Origin: Arabidopsis thaliana
Lineage: Eukaryota; Streptophyta; Magnoliopsida; Brassicales; Brassicaceae
Assembly (NCBI RefSeq): GCF_000001735.4
Contig: NC_003071.7
Span: 16,219,443 to 16,283,442 of the forward strand
Direction: 5' to 3'
DNA length: 64,000 bases
Shown: positions 21,792-36,879 of the stretch, piece by piece
Layout: each line of letters opens with the position of its first letter
How positions within the stretch are numbered: position 1 is the stretch's first letter
The notes under the pieces: model-generated
The model's database searches: none
Told to the model about the DNA's origin: nothing
The model's input: the letters and a program-made list of their open reading frames with translations, nothing else
Made by a program: the position numbers and the translations under genes

Positions 21792-23206
21792 ATGGCACAC
21801 AAAGAGAGCAAATGGAACCATCGCAAAAGCTTGGCCTGGGACACTGCTTTTTCCACCAACCCTGGTTTCTTCCTATTTCCTATAGATTGGTTTTGTGTAG
21901 AAACAAAATGTTAAATTATATGATTCCAATGATTTTACCACTTTGGTTTGTAGGAGTGTTAGATCCTGAAGAATTGTTTGGGAGCTTAAAGATTGACGAG
22001 AATGAGATTGAAGTTGAAGTAAATCATAATCACACACTTCCTTCGAAAACCGATGCTCGTCCAAGTTTTGCTTGGGACAATGCTTTTTTTACCGATCCAG
22101 GTCTCATCTTTTTACTTCAAAGTTCTTTACCCTACTTGATTAGTCAATTATTTCACACTATTCCACTATTCCTCTCATATATAACAATCAAACCTTATAA
22201 TTTAGCTTTGACTCTGTATATTCAAGGCTGACATTGTCTATATTTATGCTAAGGTGTTCTTGATGCTGAGGAGTTGTGTCTTGTGAACAATGGTTTCACC
22301 AGTAACACGCAGCTTCGTAAGTCTGCTGATACGACGACAACTCAAGGAAGCAGATTTTCTGTGGCCAGCATTGAGTTTGATCTGTTCCACGACCTGAGAG
22401 CCTCTTTACGTAATTCACCGAATGTGAAGCAGACAGTAACTCAAGAGACCCATCGTAAGTTACCAGATGGTATAAAGGTAAACGGAAAACCTCAGAAACT
22501 GTTTCAATCATTTGCTTTCATCTAAATTTTACTTATTAATTGGTTTTGTTTGTCAAGAGGACTAAAGGATACAAACAGAAAGTTCAACCTTTGAGTCTCA
22601 TTCCTCAACCAAAAGTGTCTTCTTCTTCTTCTTCTTCTTTTTCTTTATCATCCATCTCCAAATCTTTGACTCCTAGTCAAGCTATACGCGAGAAGAAATG
22701 TGTTGCAAGTGAACTCGGTGAGGACATGATTGATGATACATCTTATTCTTTCTTCAAAACGAGAAGAAAATCAAAACATCTTTAAAAGTTGCACATCTTT
22801 GTTTTATTTTGAAGAGAGGAATAAGGAAAAACACAAGAATCATGGTTTTGAAGAACAATCTGGATCGAAATCTAACATAAGGTCATCGTATTCAAGTTAC
22901 GCAGTCAAGGACTTGACATCATCCTACTCTGGTCTGAGGTTACCACTTCCAAAGATGGGATTTTTCGACTCGGTATGCTTCCTAAGAAATTCGTTTTATT
23001 GAACCTAGCAAATATCTTGTAATGTAAGATTCCTGAGATGATGAAGAAAAAACAAACTTTTGTTACAGCAGGAGAACGGAGAGAAAGAAAACAGAGAACC
23101 AAATGCTCTTGAAGCAAACAGAAGAAGAAGACACAAATCCAAACTTGAGACTTCTTCTACACCAGAAAACCGCAGCATTCTGGGACAACGCAAAACACGA
23201 AAGTGA
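21792..23206 (+). CDS. Uncharacterised plant protein with duplicated WDxAF-PGVLDxEEL motif
   Basis: Exons 21792..21864, 21954..22100, 22254..22477, 22558..22717, 22815..22972 and 23072..23206 give 298 aa. The N terminus carries LAWDTAFSTNPGVLDPEEL (residues 14-32) and a second copy, FAWDNAFFTDPGVLDAEEL (63-81). This motif occurs at the start of several plant-specific, partly microtubule-associated proteins as far as I remember. The middle is Ser-rich (a run of seven Ser codons) and the C terminus is very basic (EANRRRRHKSK). No membrane segment. The model needs the donor at 22718; reading through instead ends in KSKHL at 22785, a possible shorter isoform. The last acceptor is a tandem ACAGCAG, so one Gln may be optional. 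Remembered as AT2G38890. Confidence 0.72.
23069..23072 (+). other. Tandem (NAGNAG) splice acceptor
   Basis: The final intron of the gene at 21792 ends ACAGCAG, offering acceptors at 23068 and 23071. The two choices differ by one Gln codon. Confidence 0.5.
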
Positions 23207-23844
23207 AACGGGCAATGATATATATGTCTTGGGTGCGTTACAAGGCATCGTTTGCATGTTGAGTTGGATAAGTCAACTGTCTTCTTTTCTTTTGGTTGTA
23301 GTAGCTGCCTTTTTTTTCCTTTGTTGCTTTAAGAAATAGCCCGAAAAAAAGAATGTTCTACATTTCGGAGCAGAAAACTAACCGAATGAGTTTTTGGTCG
23401 GATCATCGGATCGATCAGATATATTTTGAGTTACGAACTGTTATAAAAAAAGCCATAATTTTGTGTTGAGTTTGCAAAATACCTTATAACTTGTTATTTG
23501 AGATTGCACCTCCATATATATTAATTCGTAAGAGTATTTATTAAGTAAGCTTTAGTATAAATCCTTTTTTCCTTTAAAGTAAGTTAATGTTCTACTAAAT
23601 AATAGTAAAGTTGAAGAACCGCTCCGTTTTACACCATGCACGTGTTATCTAACAAAGAAAATATGGTACACCTAATGGCTAATGCAAAGGACAACACAAT
23701 GAAACTAACTTGACTCTGTGTTATACAAACCCATAGACATCTGCATACATCCTAGTATTTGTATAAATTGGACTCAAATTCCTGAGGACAATCATAGCAA
23801 ACAATCACATCATCGCAATATACATAAACAAAAGAGGAAGAAAA

Positions 23845-24451
23845 ATGGCAACCGAGTGGTGTAGTTATATTGGTTCGTCTTTCATCCTCAATTTCTACTT
23901 TTCATTCTTTGATATTGGTACCGCCCTTTATCGATTTTCTTTAATCTTTTCTCTTCTCGCTCACGTCAAATCGTTTACTATTATTTAATTCTCATGTGTC
24001 AGTTTCACATAGCACATTCTTGAGGAAATTAATTATAATTTGGAGCATGCATTGTTTATCGATTGACACAGATTTATGTTTCATCTATTGTTTGAATAAC
24101 AATGGATTACACAACAAATCCCCAATATATGATATTTGGAGAGCCATATAGTATTAGTAGGGATATATAGTTTGATTCCATAATAACCGTTGGACCTACT
24201 GTTTTACCAAATGCAAATGATTTACCAATCTGATGTGGTTGATTTGACCACACACAGGGAAGAACTCATGGCCGGAGCTTTTAGGAACAAATGGAGACTA
24301 TGCGGCTTCGGTGATAAAAGGAGAGAACTCGAGCCTCAACGTTGTCGTGGTTTCGGATGGAAATTATGTGACTGAAGACCTCAGTTGCTACCGCGTTAGG
24401 GTTTGGGTTGACGAAATCCGTATCGTTGTCAGAAACCCAACCGCCGGCTAG
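23845..24451 (+). CDS. Potato inhibitor I (PR-6) family serine protease inhibitor, second copy
   Basis: Exons 23845..23872 (28 nt) and 24258..24451 (194 nt) give 73 aa. The core KNSWPELLGTNGDYAA and VIKGENSS is typical, followed by the loop NYVTEDLSCYRVRVWVD. By alignment the scissile bond is Glu49-Asp50, an acidic P1 residue, unlike Ala in the paralogue at 17104. Cys6 and Cys53 can pair. No signal peptide. The shared exon structure and equal second-exon length show common origin; the two copies are in opposite orientation with NF-YB1 and another gene between them. An alternative donor inside exon 1 would remove three or four residues. Remembered as AT2G38900. Confidence 0.88.
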
Positions 24452-24775
24452 ACATGTATATGGACCACCATTATGCTATAGCCATGTAGGCGCCTTACTA
24501 TGAATAAATGAAACTATATATAATGCATGCATAGTTGGTTGGTTGGTCATAATGTAACATCTATTGTTTGCTTGAATGATTCTGGTGTCCGATCATATAA
24601 CGCATTTGAATGGATGATGTGGTGTATATTTTGGCAGCCCTGGTGATTTAGGAACTAAGCAAAAATAGTATTTTATTTAGCGAAAACGCAAGAGTTGTTT
24701 ATTACAAAGAGCGATAAGAAAAGAACAACAAAGGCTAAATAAAGATTATGAAAAATTTACAAGAGAATTTGGTCA

Positions 24776-25030
24776 TCATCCGACAAGAACGTAGATAGCA
24801 TAGATGATCCCAGGGATGTAACCCAGTATCGTCAACAAGAGACAGATCCAGAACTCTACCTGCATTCATTAACACATTAATTATCAATAATCAATTAACG
24901 ATTCATTCATTAATCATAAAACTAAGTAAAGATGTAATTTAGTGCTTACCCCACAACCATATCGAAGGAAAACGCCGACGGGAGGTAGAAGAATCGCCAG
25001 AATAATTTCCAAGAAAGTTTCTGATCCCAT
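24776..25030 (-). CDS. RCI2/PMP3-type small hydrophobic membrane protein
   Basis: Exons 25030..24950 and 24859..24776 give 54 aa. The sequence has the two membrane spans and central loop of the PMP3/RCI2 (UPF0057) family: ILAILLPPVGVFLRYGCGVEFW, then LLLTILGYIPGIIYAIYVL. Family members sit in the plasma membrane or endomembranes and influence membrane potential and Na+/K+ balance under cold and salt. The promoter carries three CACGTG motifs within 36 bp, in keeping with ABA or cold control. Remembered as AT2G38905. Confidence 0.93.
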
Positions 25031-25145
25031 TTTTGATGTTTTGGAGAAGAAGAGAAACAGAAACAGAAACAAGAAAGAGAGGTTTTGTGGACAGAAGGGA
25101 AGTGGTGTGAAAGTTTGGTCAAGAAGTAAAAGAAGTGGTGTTTGA

Positions 25146-25181
25146 CACGTGTACTGCTTGCAGTGTATCACGTGACACGTG
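25146..25181 (-). promoter_or_regulatory. Triple G-box/ABRE cluster upstream of the RCI2-like gene
   Basis: CACGTG at 25146-25151, 25169-25174 and 25176-25181, the last two separated by a single base, lie 116-151 bp upstream of the RCI2-like ATG. bZIP (ABF/AREB) factors bind such palindromes, and paired copies are typical of strong ABA response. Confidence 0.6.
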
Positions 25182-25771
25182 GAGACGCTTTCGTAGCGAT
25201 GAACACGTCAAACAAACTGCTTTACTTCAAAACTGCTTCCACTAATTCCACGGAAATCTCACAGATATTTTCAATTTCTCCTTTTTTGAGAGGCCAAGAA
25301 GATAACATTTTAATGTTTATGATTCGAATCTGTTTACTCCATCCCCTCTTTTCAAAGAATTTTTAGTTTTATTGTGAAAAGATTAATAATTTATCACTCA
25401 CTAGATTTACATATTAAAATCGATATTGTGTAATAATTTACATAAACATTTTCAATAATTTCTAGAGTTTTACATTGACCTACTAAAAGTACATATAAGA
25501 AAAATGAAATTACAATCTTTGGTTATCTTCCAAAGTGAAACCTATACATTTTTTCTCCTAGTTGAGTAAAGGGAGAGTTAAAGGACATGACTCATGAGAA
25601 ACTTAAATACAAAAAAAATGTGGAACAGAGAGGACAAAAACCTGCTCAAGAATGCTAATGCTAAGCAGTAAGCAGCCCATATACATATATCCACAAAGAT
25701 TAAATTATACTTAAAAAGAGAAAAGAAAAAATAAGTGTTGGAAAAAATGGGGTCATTGAGGTTTTGTTTCT

Positions 25772-28041
<2,270 letters not shown>

Positions 28042-28977
28042 TCAAAAAATTTAACCTAAAATCACAAAACCTAATTTTGCTTCTTTTTTTTTCTTCTCTC
28101 TGTTTGAGATTATCTATTACTTCTCCGACAATGAAAACACGAACCACTCATTAGCGTCATCAACGTGAATGATGAATCCATATAGAATATTGCCGTGTCT
28201 TCAAAATCGACACAGCTCGGTGAAAACCTGAGATAATGAATTGACCACCTAAGTCGCTCGCAAGCAACCTTGTTCTGCACGTTTTCCGGATACAAAATGG
28301 TCGAGAAACGTCTTGGAATTGTAAAATGTGGCTAAATGATTTGATTCGGAGAAGATCTGATGAGCTGATGATCAGAGGAGGGGAAGAAGGAACGAGAGAG
28401 AACAAGGAAAGGACTATGCCATTGCCGTCCATTTTTACGAGAAAATATGGAAAGTTTTTTTACAGAGCCCAATTTTAGACTAGGACTCACTTTTATCAAA
28501 AACAATTTCTTTTTGTCTTTTAATTTTTAACAATTAATTAATTTTTTTGAAAAAATATATAACGTTGAGTGATTATATTGTAGGGAATTAACTGCGAAGG
28601 ATTTAGTTAATAAATATTTTGATTGAAGAAAATATACAATAAGAAGAAATTTTGTTTATCTAAAGTAAAATTCTGAAACTTGTGATGTATATAGACATGA
28701 ACTGATGAACGTGTGTAATCTATTGACTTGTCTTTTAAACAATTAATAAGGAACAACATCCAATAACATCTTAAACAACACAAAAAAGTATTTAAACACA
28801 ACTCGATTTATGTCTCACCAAAGAAAAAAAATAAAATAAACCTCTCCTAATTATGATTCTCTCTCGAATCTGTAATGTCTCGGGCACGGCAGAAACAAAT
28901 AAAAGTAATATATCTTTTTTTTTGTCATCACCTTTTGTTTAGATGAAGTTAATAATTGAACTTGAAGAGATACACCA

Positions 28978-31143
28978 TTAATAACCGATCATATGCTTCG
29001 TCTGTTCATTCCAAAACATCTTCGACTGCTTCACCATCTCAGACCGTTCATTCATCATCCTCTCCTTCCAATATTCTTTGCTTCTACAAAAAAATATATT
29101 ATGCTTTCATCATATGACATTAATAATTCTTGCAATATAAATACAGTTTGAACAATATATACCACCCCAAGAATATATTCAGATGTTTATGAAAGGCTCA
29201 CTCATAACGACTTCAAAACTTAAAAAAAAAATTAAGAACAAAAATTCGATCGCAACTTCATTTTCTAGTTACTTAACGAATGAAAACACCATCTTGCTAT
29301 ATGAATGATAATAATCATCAGTTCAAATTTTATGGACACATCTATACTGATTTGGTGCAATCTAAAATTTGAGACTTGTCTTACCGTGTCTTTAAAAGAA
29401 GATGCAGCTCGATCATGTGAACTGCTTCCGCGTAAACTCCAGCCTGATACCGCAAGGAATAAATCAAGATTGACCTCATTATAGATATTGGAAACAAAAG
29501 TTGAGAGAAGAACACGTTTAATGTTGCAAGAATCTAAACAAACCTCTCTGCAGATGGGACATTTTGAATGTCGGGGCGCTGCTTTAATGCCTTGGAAAAT
29601 CAATACAGAAGCAGCCGAGCATGCACACGAGTTACAAAATATGTGACCGCACTTTAAAGCATAGGGATTGAATACCGTTTCCTGCCCAAATTTATCCACA
29701 ACAAATTACTATTTTCACCTCCAGATATGCAAACTACATTTTATTTGTGAAAAAATGCAAAGAGATTTTTTATTACGAGGCAGATTGCACAAGTTAGATC
29801 ATACTCCAGCTCTATTGAGTTAGGCAGCATGAGTTTTAGCACTGGTTGATCTTCGTTGAGATTTTCACAAGCGACACGGCCAAACGAATTCTTGAAGTTT
29901 CCAACATTATCTAGCCCAGAGTTGAGATAAAAGGCTCCAAGTTCTATGAGCCATGGTGAGTGCAAGAGCTCTATGCGCTCCGCTCGCATTTTCAACTTGA
30001 AATTCTTCCCATTCTCTGAGCTATGCACCTGAAAGCATTTTTAAGCAGTTTACTTTCTCACAACAAATGAAGTCACATCTTCTTATTTTAAAATGAATTA
30101 TTATCTTTGCCATAATCTCTAACCTTGTCATATTTCTTGAGGATTTTACGGATAGCAATTGCATTCATGGTGATGTATTGAATCAAGATTTGGCCCTCTT
30201 GGACTAAAGCTTGTTTTTCGTCAGTGAAGCATCTGCGTAGGCGAATCATGTATCTCTGCATCCCAGTGGCTACATGAAGATGGAGAAGATGCCTCACTCT
30301 TGACCTGAAAAATCCCGCTATGTCAGTAGCTTCTTTCATCAGCTCCTCGAAGAACATCTGATCACACCCTGCATTGTAATTAACATCATCTTTTACATCA
30401 ACCACCTAATCTCAAATAATTAAACAAAAAACTCACTCCACTCCTTAATAATTTGAAATCTTTTACATCAATAAACATTTAGATTATTCTAGTAGGATTC
30501 ACATCAGAAACTAGAAAAAAATCTACAGTATATAAAAGAATTAGACTAATCCATTCATTGTCAATTGGTTTAGAATTAGAAACTTAACATGGTATCTCAT
30601 TTGATCCAAGTAGGGTATATGTTTGCTTATCTTTCAGTGGATTTCAATTTGAGATGGACGAAAGAATCATCATCTCCAAATGACTTGTTAGAATCTCACA
30701 TCAAATATTCTTTTAGAAATACTTAAAAACATATACGAGACATTGCCCAAATCTACTCGTTACTAATTGGCTTTAAGTTAGAAATCCATGTAACTTAAGA
30801 TATTCAGAATTAGGACCATCTTTTTAAGTGTGTCATACATACCAAGTAGATCGTTACGTTCCCCATTAGACTGTTGCACAAAGATTACTAAGTTAAGTGA
30901 AGACTAGAGGAAAAAGAGAGAGAAGTTATACATACAAGGGCAAGCTTTGCATTCGCATGAATCAGACAAAGATGAAGAAGTAGCAGATGGGATGATTTGT
31001 CCATCATCAGATTTTGTAGAGTTACATGTCTTGCACTTCTTCAACACTTTCTTAAGTTTCTTATATTCAACGAAGCGACACTTCTCCAGGAACCATTCCT
31101 CTTCTCCATGTAGATATTCCGTGAACGTCTCACCAAACTTCAT
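28978..31143 (-). CDS. SPX-domain RING E3 ubiquitin ligase (NLA/BAH1-like)
   Basis: Exons 31143..30936, 30368..30124, 30028..29777, 29681..29544, 29443..29385 and 29083..28978 give 335 aa. Residues 1-165 form an SPX domain ([25 protein letters not shown], and [17 protein letters not shown]), which binds inositol pyrophosphates and so senses phosphate status. Residues about 231-281 form a C3HC4 RING ([24 protein letters not shown] ... CPICRE). The C terminus is helical and charged. The paralogue NLA/BAH1 is an E3 ligase that turns over PHT1 phosphate transporters; this gene is the second Arabidopsis member (remembered as AT2G38920). Its divergent neighbour is PHT1;4. Confidence 0.92.
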
Positions 31144-34100
31144 CTTCTAACATAGTACACAAATTTCAATCTCAGGCTGCAATATTAATATACACCAAAT
31201 ATGATTTTTTTGTAATTGAGTAAACAAATTTATGTTCTAGTAAATTCCTCGGAAGGAAAATATCGAATTGTAACAGATTTAAAATTGGATACTTTGGAGA
31301 TAGTGAAATTGAGAGAAATATTGACAAAATAAAGTAAAAGAGATCGAAATATTTTGAAGCCAATTACCTTTTCGTCACGTCAAAAACAAGGGATCTAGTG
31401 ATTAAGAACAACAGAAGCTGGTGGAGGAAGACGAAATCTCTACCGATTAAAGTCGCTATTAACTTTATTGGGTATTGTAATTTCTATTTTTAGGGTTTTG
31501 TTTTGCTTTTTATCTTAATCACGGTATTTTTAGGGTTTTGTTATACAAACCATATCAGCTAAGTTGCTTTGGTAACCTGAATAGCTTCGTTTTAAACGGC
31601 ATGCCGCTTACGTGTTAAAGTATTAGAGACCAAGAAAAGGCGTTAGAATTTGATCCCATCTCAACAAATTGTTCTGCCAGTTGTCCAATACTTAATAACT
31701 TAAGGGTATTCAGTTTCGTTTATTACATTCGCGGAATAAATAAAAAATAGCGGGGACATGAATGATAATTAAATTTCCGAAGAATACTAAAAAATACAAA
31801 TTTATTCTTGTTAATTAAAAAAATATATTTTAAAGATATCCCACTTACATTTGATTTTGGTCCAATGGTTTCTATCAAATTCGTACATCAAAGGACGAAA
31901 CAAATCTATCTTGAATGGTAGAAGACATAATAACGGATGAAGTTAAAATCTTTATATGATGAAAAGCTAAACAATGTAGTCTAAAGTATCTAAATTTTTC
32001 TGCCAATCTCTGTTAAGATCATTTACGTTATTTATAAAAAAAATTGAAAAGAAAGACAACAATAGTATGAATGAGGTTTCATGGAAAAAAAGAGCATATT
32101 CCATACCTTGTCACTTAGCCGTAACAACATCTCTTTTGTTAAAGGTAAAATTGATGAGACTAAGCTAATTTAATTGGAAAGAATCATGAAGCCTCCACTT
32201 TTTCTTGTATGCTAAACAAATCTCCGCTTTAAACGATAGCCTTTGGTATTGGAACTTCCACTAATAATTAAATTAATTGATACTTACTACTAGTATTTAG
32301 TAAGATACTAATTGGGTTTTCCTTTTTTCCCTTGTAATGCCAACATGAGTGGCAGAGAAGGTTTCTGCCTTGGAGATTATGGGAAATTAAAGTCCATATT
32401 TTATGTCGAGTCTCAACGATTCCGCTTGTAACCAAAAAAATATTTGCTTCTTTATTATTCTGATAACGACAAACACTAACACGATGTATGGAATCAAAAC
32501 TCTCTTTTTTTCTTTCTCTTTGCGTGTAGCAAAATAATTGAAGACAAATAACTAAAATTAGAACACAATTACAAGTTAAGTGATACATTTGGTAGAGATT
32601 GGACCCACAAGAGAATTTTCTTAGAGAAGAATACTGAGAAAAAATATCGTACATTGGAAGTAAAAAAACGGATCTTAGTTCTTTAAGAGGTTGAATTTTG
32701 AGGGGAGTAAAGATAAAATATTTACTTTTACTTGTACGGTAACATAAAATATTTGTGAGTCGAAGCGAACAAATTTTTTTAAAAAGAAATTTAGTATTCA
32801 AAAGATAAATGATGTACTTTTATTCTTTAGTACGTATCTTACACTAAAACAATCGGATCATAATATCGCTTTCTTCGTCTGAGGCTTTTAATTAGGCAGA
32901 CTTGAATTTCTAGAATTGGTTCAGGTGTGGGTGCAATTAACCCTAAAAAAGATATGTTTTCGCCTTTTATCCCAAAGAATTGTATAAACGATGCATGCAG
33001 GAATCATGAGGCCGAATAACTTTTGTCATGTGGAAATCCGACTCCGTTAACTTTTGATGCCATGAAGAAGAGGCAACTTTGGTTCAAGCAAAAAGTAAGA
33101 TTCTATACGCAAAAAAAGTTGAGGCTATGTGATCTATCAACGCTTTTGGCAAAAACTCACACATGTGCATATACGTATATGCATATATTAAATTTTAGTA
33201 TTATTCTTATTGAAAATGACGACCAATAATTCCCACCCATAATATGTTTAAAATTTGCATGTATTAGTCCTCACCTTTATATTTTCAAGCAATGACTTAT
33301 CTACATTTTGTTGTTTAGTGTTACCGACAACTTTGATTCCCCAAAGTTGAATTTAGCTATTCAATTCAAAGCAGTTTTGAATTTAGTCGGTTTAGTATTA
33401 ACGTAATGCCAACGTTGGTATGATTAACGTTTAAGTACTCACAACACGTCAACATATACTACGCTTGTGTTCCTGGCTAAAAGAGTTGCATCCGGAGAAA
33501 CTGATGTCTGAGGTGTCGGAAAATTTGCTGAAGGATCTAGCTGACGATCTAACCCTGCCCGATGTGCGGTAGGAGCAACACAAATGACTGCTCTTGGATC
33601 TACTTACGTGATCGTCCCTATGAAATTGACAAGTAGAGTTTTTAGCTGTCTCTTTACATTGATTGTTTAGATGATCTTTTAGATAAATCTGCCAAAATTA
33701 TGTGTTAGCCTTAAGTTTGATTTTGCACGTTTTTATATTTTATATGTTTCATACAAAAAGGAAGAGAGAAAACGCACGAAACACACTTTGGATTTTGGAA
33801 CATAGAGACATATGGACAGCCATCATGTCCAGATTTCAAGTACATTTTGGAGTTTCGAAACAAAGTTGATTACATCCTTAGGAAATTTGTATGACAAATA
33901 CGAGCCAAACGATAAGCCACTACCAAAAATATGGCCATTATTAACATACGGAAAACGCTATGGTATCGTTTACATTGCGGATTCGTGTAAACGCATAATT
34001 AGTGCGTTTGATAATTATCAACTATATTTGGGCTGAACTTTAAAAAAATCTGCCTAAAACCAAAAAAAAAACTACCTTTTTTAAGAAAATTCCATACCTA

Positions 34101-34389
34101 TTTTTCAAGATTTGATTATTTTGCTTGGACTTCCGAAGATGGGGTTGATATTAGTTTGCCATTTTCCAAAATAAATATCGTATGAGTTAGTCAACACTTT
34201 AAAACCTAGTTTGAATACTAGCTATACTTTCTTTTTTTGTCATGACTCAATGACAACAAAATAATTTTGTTTGGACTTCAGAAAACAATTAATGGACTAG
34301 GTTCTTTTTTTTTTTTTGTAAACTGTTTTTTTGTTAATGTCTAATGGTGAGAAGGTAAGGCTAGGATCTCGGTTCAAAAATAATAATTA

Positions 34390-34445
34390 TTCAGAGTAGA
34401 AGTTTTTTTTTTTTTTTTTTGTTGTCAAACCTTCAGAGTAGAAGT
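34390..34445. repeat. Poly(T) insertion between 14-bp direct repeats
   Basis: TTCAGAGTAGAAGT at 34390-34403 recurs exactly at 34432-34445. The insert is about 17 T followed by GTTGTCAAACC. Same signature as at 1864. Confidence 0.65.
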
Positions 34446-36825
34446 AGAACATGTAATTTAATAATTTGTGCGAGTTATTGTAGTTATATATAGGTGACTA
34501 TTCGAGTTCAAGTAATTTAGAAGCATAAATAACGTCCACGTCAAGTTAAGTTACTTAACACTAAAACAAATAAAAATAATAATTAGAGAACGTAATTAAT
34601 TATTTAAGGGTTTGTCATTACTCTGACCACGTTACATGCATCCATTCCTTCTTTATTGGCGAAAGCGTTGACCAAAAACCGTAACTCTAATATTGCTTTC
34701 GTCAGAAATTTGAAATAAAAGATGGATTTGTATTTAAATGATGACAACACTAACATAAGCCTTAGAATTAGATTATATGTTTTAGTAAATTACATTAATG
34801 TATAGAAGGAAAAAAAATGAATTAATATTATTTCTATTATCATATGTTTTAGTAAATTAAAAAAATGAATTAATATGAGTATTGTAGTTATGATACTAAC
34901 ACCAACTACTAGATTATATGTCATAGTTATCCGATATTGATAGTTTTTTTTGTAGTGAATTGAACTCTTTAAAGAAAAGAAAAAAAAACTCTACATTTTG
35001 AAATATAAATATTGATACAAAATTGTAAACCCATGCTATGGCAATTGGCAAAGAGAAGAAAAATGTTTGGACCATCTGATGTTAACTCACTATTTTTTTC
35101 CTTTTCTGGCAGTTCTTTATTATAGAGTTTATCTATCAATTATCCTTGTTTGGGGTTCAGACGATTTATCCAGCAATGGGAGAAACAAGAGTAGCCACAT
35201 ATCATGATAAGAAAGATAGTATTATGTTTCCACAAGAATCAGATTTTAATGATAAGAAAATAGTGGAAAAACCGAAGCTACAACTTTTTCCGTAGGGGTT
35301 ACTCTAGTTTTGTTACTCATAGACTGAAATAAAGTCCAATGTTTCAAAAACAAACCATGGCAACTTGCTGTTGCAGGTTAACCTTTTTGGGAATTAAATA
35401 CTTAATCTAAGTTAATTATTTGATTGAAATAATACAACAGAAAAATAATTAACATATAATAGTGTGAATCATTCACCAATTATTCCAAAAAAAAAAAAAA
35501 AAACGTTCGACCCAATGTGAACTTAAAAGCCAGTTTTAGAAGCAATAAGACCTCAACACATGGATGTACAAAGTCAATACCAAAAAATAATACCATTGAT
35601 CATTTCGTCAACTCTATGATAGATTTTAAGTTAGCCTTTAAATTATTTTGATTTCTTTTGGGTTACTCTTCAGCGAGAAGTAAAATGTAGTATACAACAT
35701 TATCGTCGGCTACTACTGATTCTAATCCAGTCAAAACAAACTGAACTCAAACAAATGTTTAAGATAAGTAATAAGAAAATCATATTCCTAATAATTAAGC
35801 TGGTGGAGTTGGTAGTGCTAAATGGAAAGATTAAACTAACCATGGACCAGAATACACAAAGAATGTTTTACCCAGAAGATAGGATGAATAACTACTCTTC
35901 AAAAATCATATAAAGTAACATTTCTTAAGTAAACTATAGTCAAAGAGATTTCTTTAAATTTCCGTTTTTGGAAAATTTTCTCATTTGACTGAAATCACTT
36001 ATTGAAATGACATCGAAATTGAGTGGTGGTAATTGAGCAGTCACGTTAACAATTTCAGTTGTACAATGTTGAATAAACGTAGGTAGTGGCTACTTAATTT
36101 CTTCGATTTCTTAAGTGCTTAGTACTTTTCAACATTAAAAATGTTGTTACCAAGTCTAAATTTTCTTCACAACTTGTAACTAAACTTTTCATTATGTGTA
36201 ATCGTAAAGGATTAGCGCTACAAATAGATGGTGATTCCCTTCTAATGGACGAGTTGACATTGACGCATTATGTCTCTGGTTAGCTAGTCCGACGTTTGAA
36301 CAAGTACTCTTACCGCTCTCGAAACAAAATTAAAACCAAAATTTTATAGATCTATTAGTAAAATCTACTATTGTTAATTTTATCACATAGTCCATGTGTG
36401 TGTTAATATTAAGGATGAAGTCAATGTATATATATATATCAAATCTCTATTCCTACTAGATATGGGAATCACCTACTTGTATAAATGGCAAACTCATTCA
36501 ACGAGCTACACACGACTTTTCCAACTTATTTCAGTGTTTGAGATCATTTTAATGCAACAACTATATGTTAAAGGGAAATTGGTCTAGAAGCGGCTATTTC
36601 TTGGTCTTGAAATCATATTGTTCTTCTATAGTGTAGTGACATTTCCTATAATTAATTTGAAAAAAGGAAGAAATTGTGTTGGCAATGAAAACATCATATG
36701 TATGGTGTGAAGTATATACAAAAAAAAAATCCCATTCGTGAATGAAAACTACGGTGTATATATGTGAAAGACATATATGGAGCCTTCACTATACGGTGTA
36801 GTTCATTTACATAAGAATGGTTGGA

Positions 36826-36879
36826 AATGGAGATGCCATATTTTTTTTATTTTTTTTTTCCACAATGGAGATGCCATAT
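36826..36879. repeat. Poly(T) insertion between 16-bp direct repeats
   Basis: AATGGAGATGCCATAT at 36826-36841 recurs exactly at 36864-36879. The 22-bp insert is T7-A-T10 followed by CCAC, that is, essentially only a poly(A) tail on the minus strand. Confidence 0.7.

Noticed and set aside
32268-32801. 177-aa minus-strand ORF
   Set aside because: Lys/Ser/Phe-rich translation typical of AT-rich noncoding DNA; no domain or homologue recognised.
33812-34036. 74-aa ORF in the SPX-PHT1;4 interval
   Set aside because: Short, starts in an AT-rich stretch and resembles no family; possible mobile-element relic but not supportable.
35482-35505. Poly(A) tract of about 17 as a further tail-only insertion
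   Set aside because: No matching direct repeats were found on its two sides.
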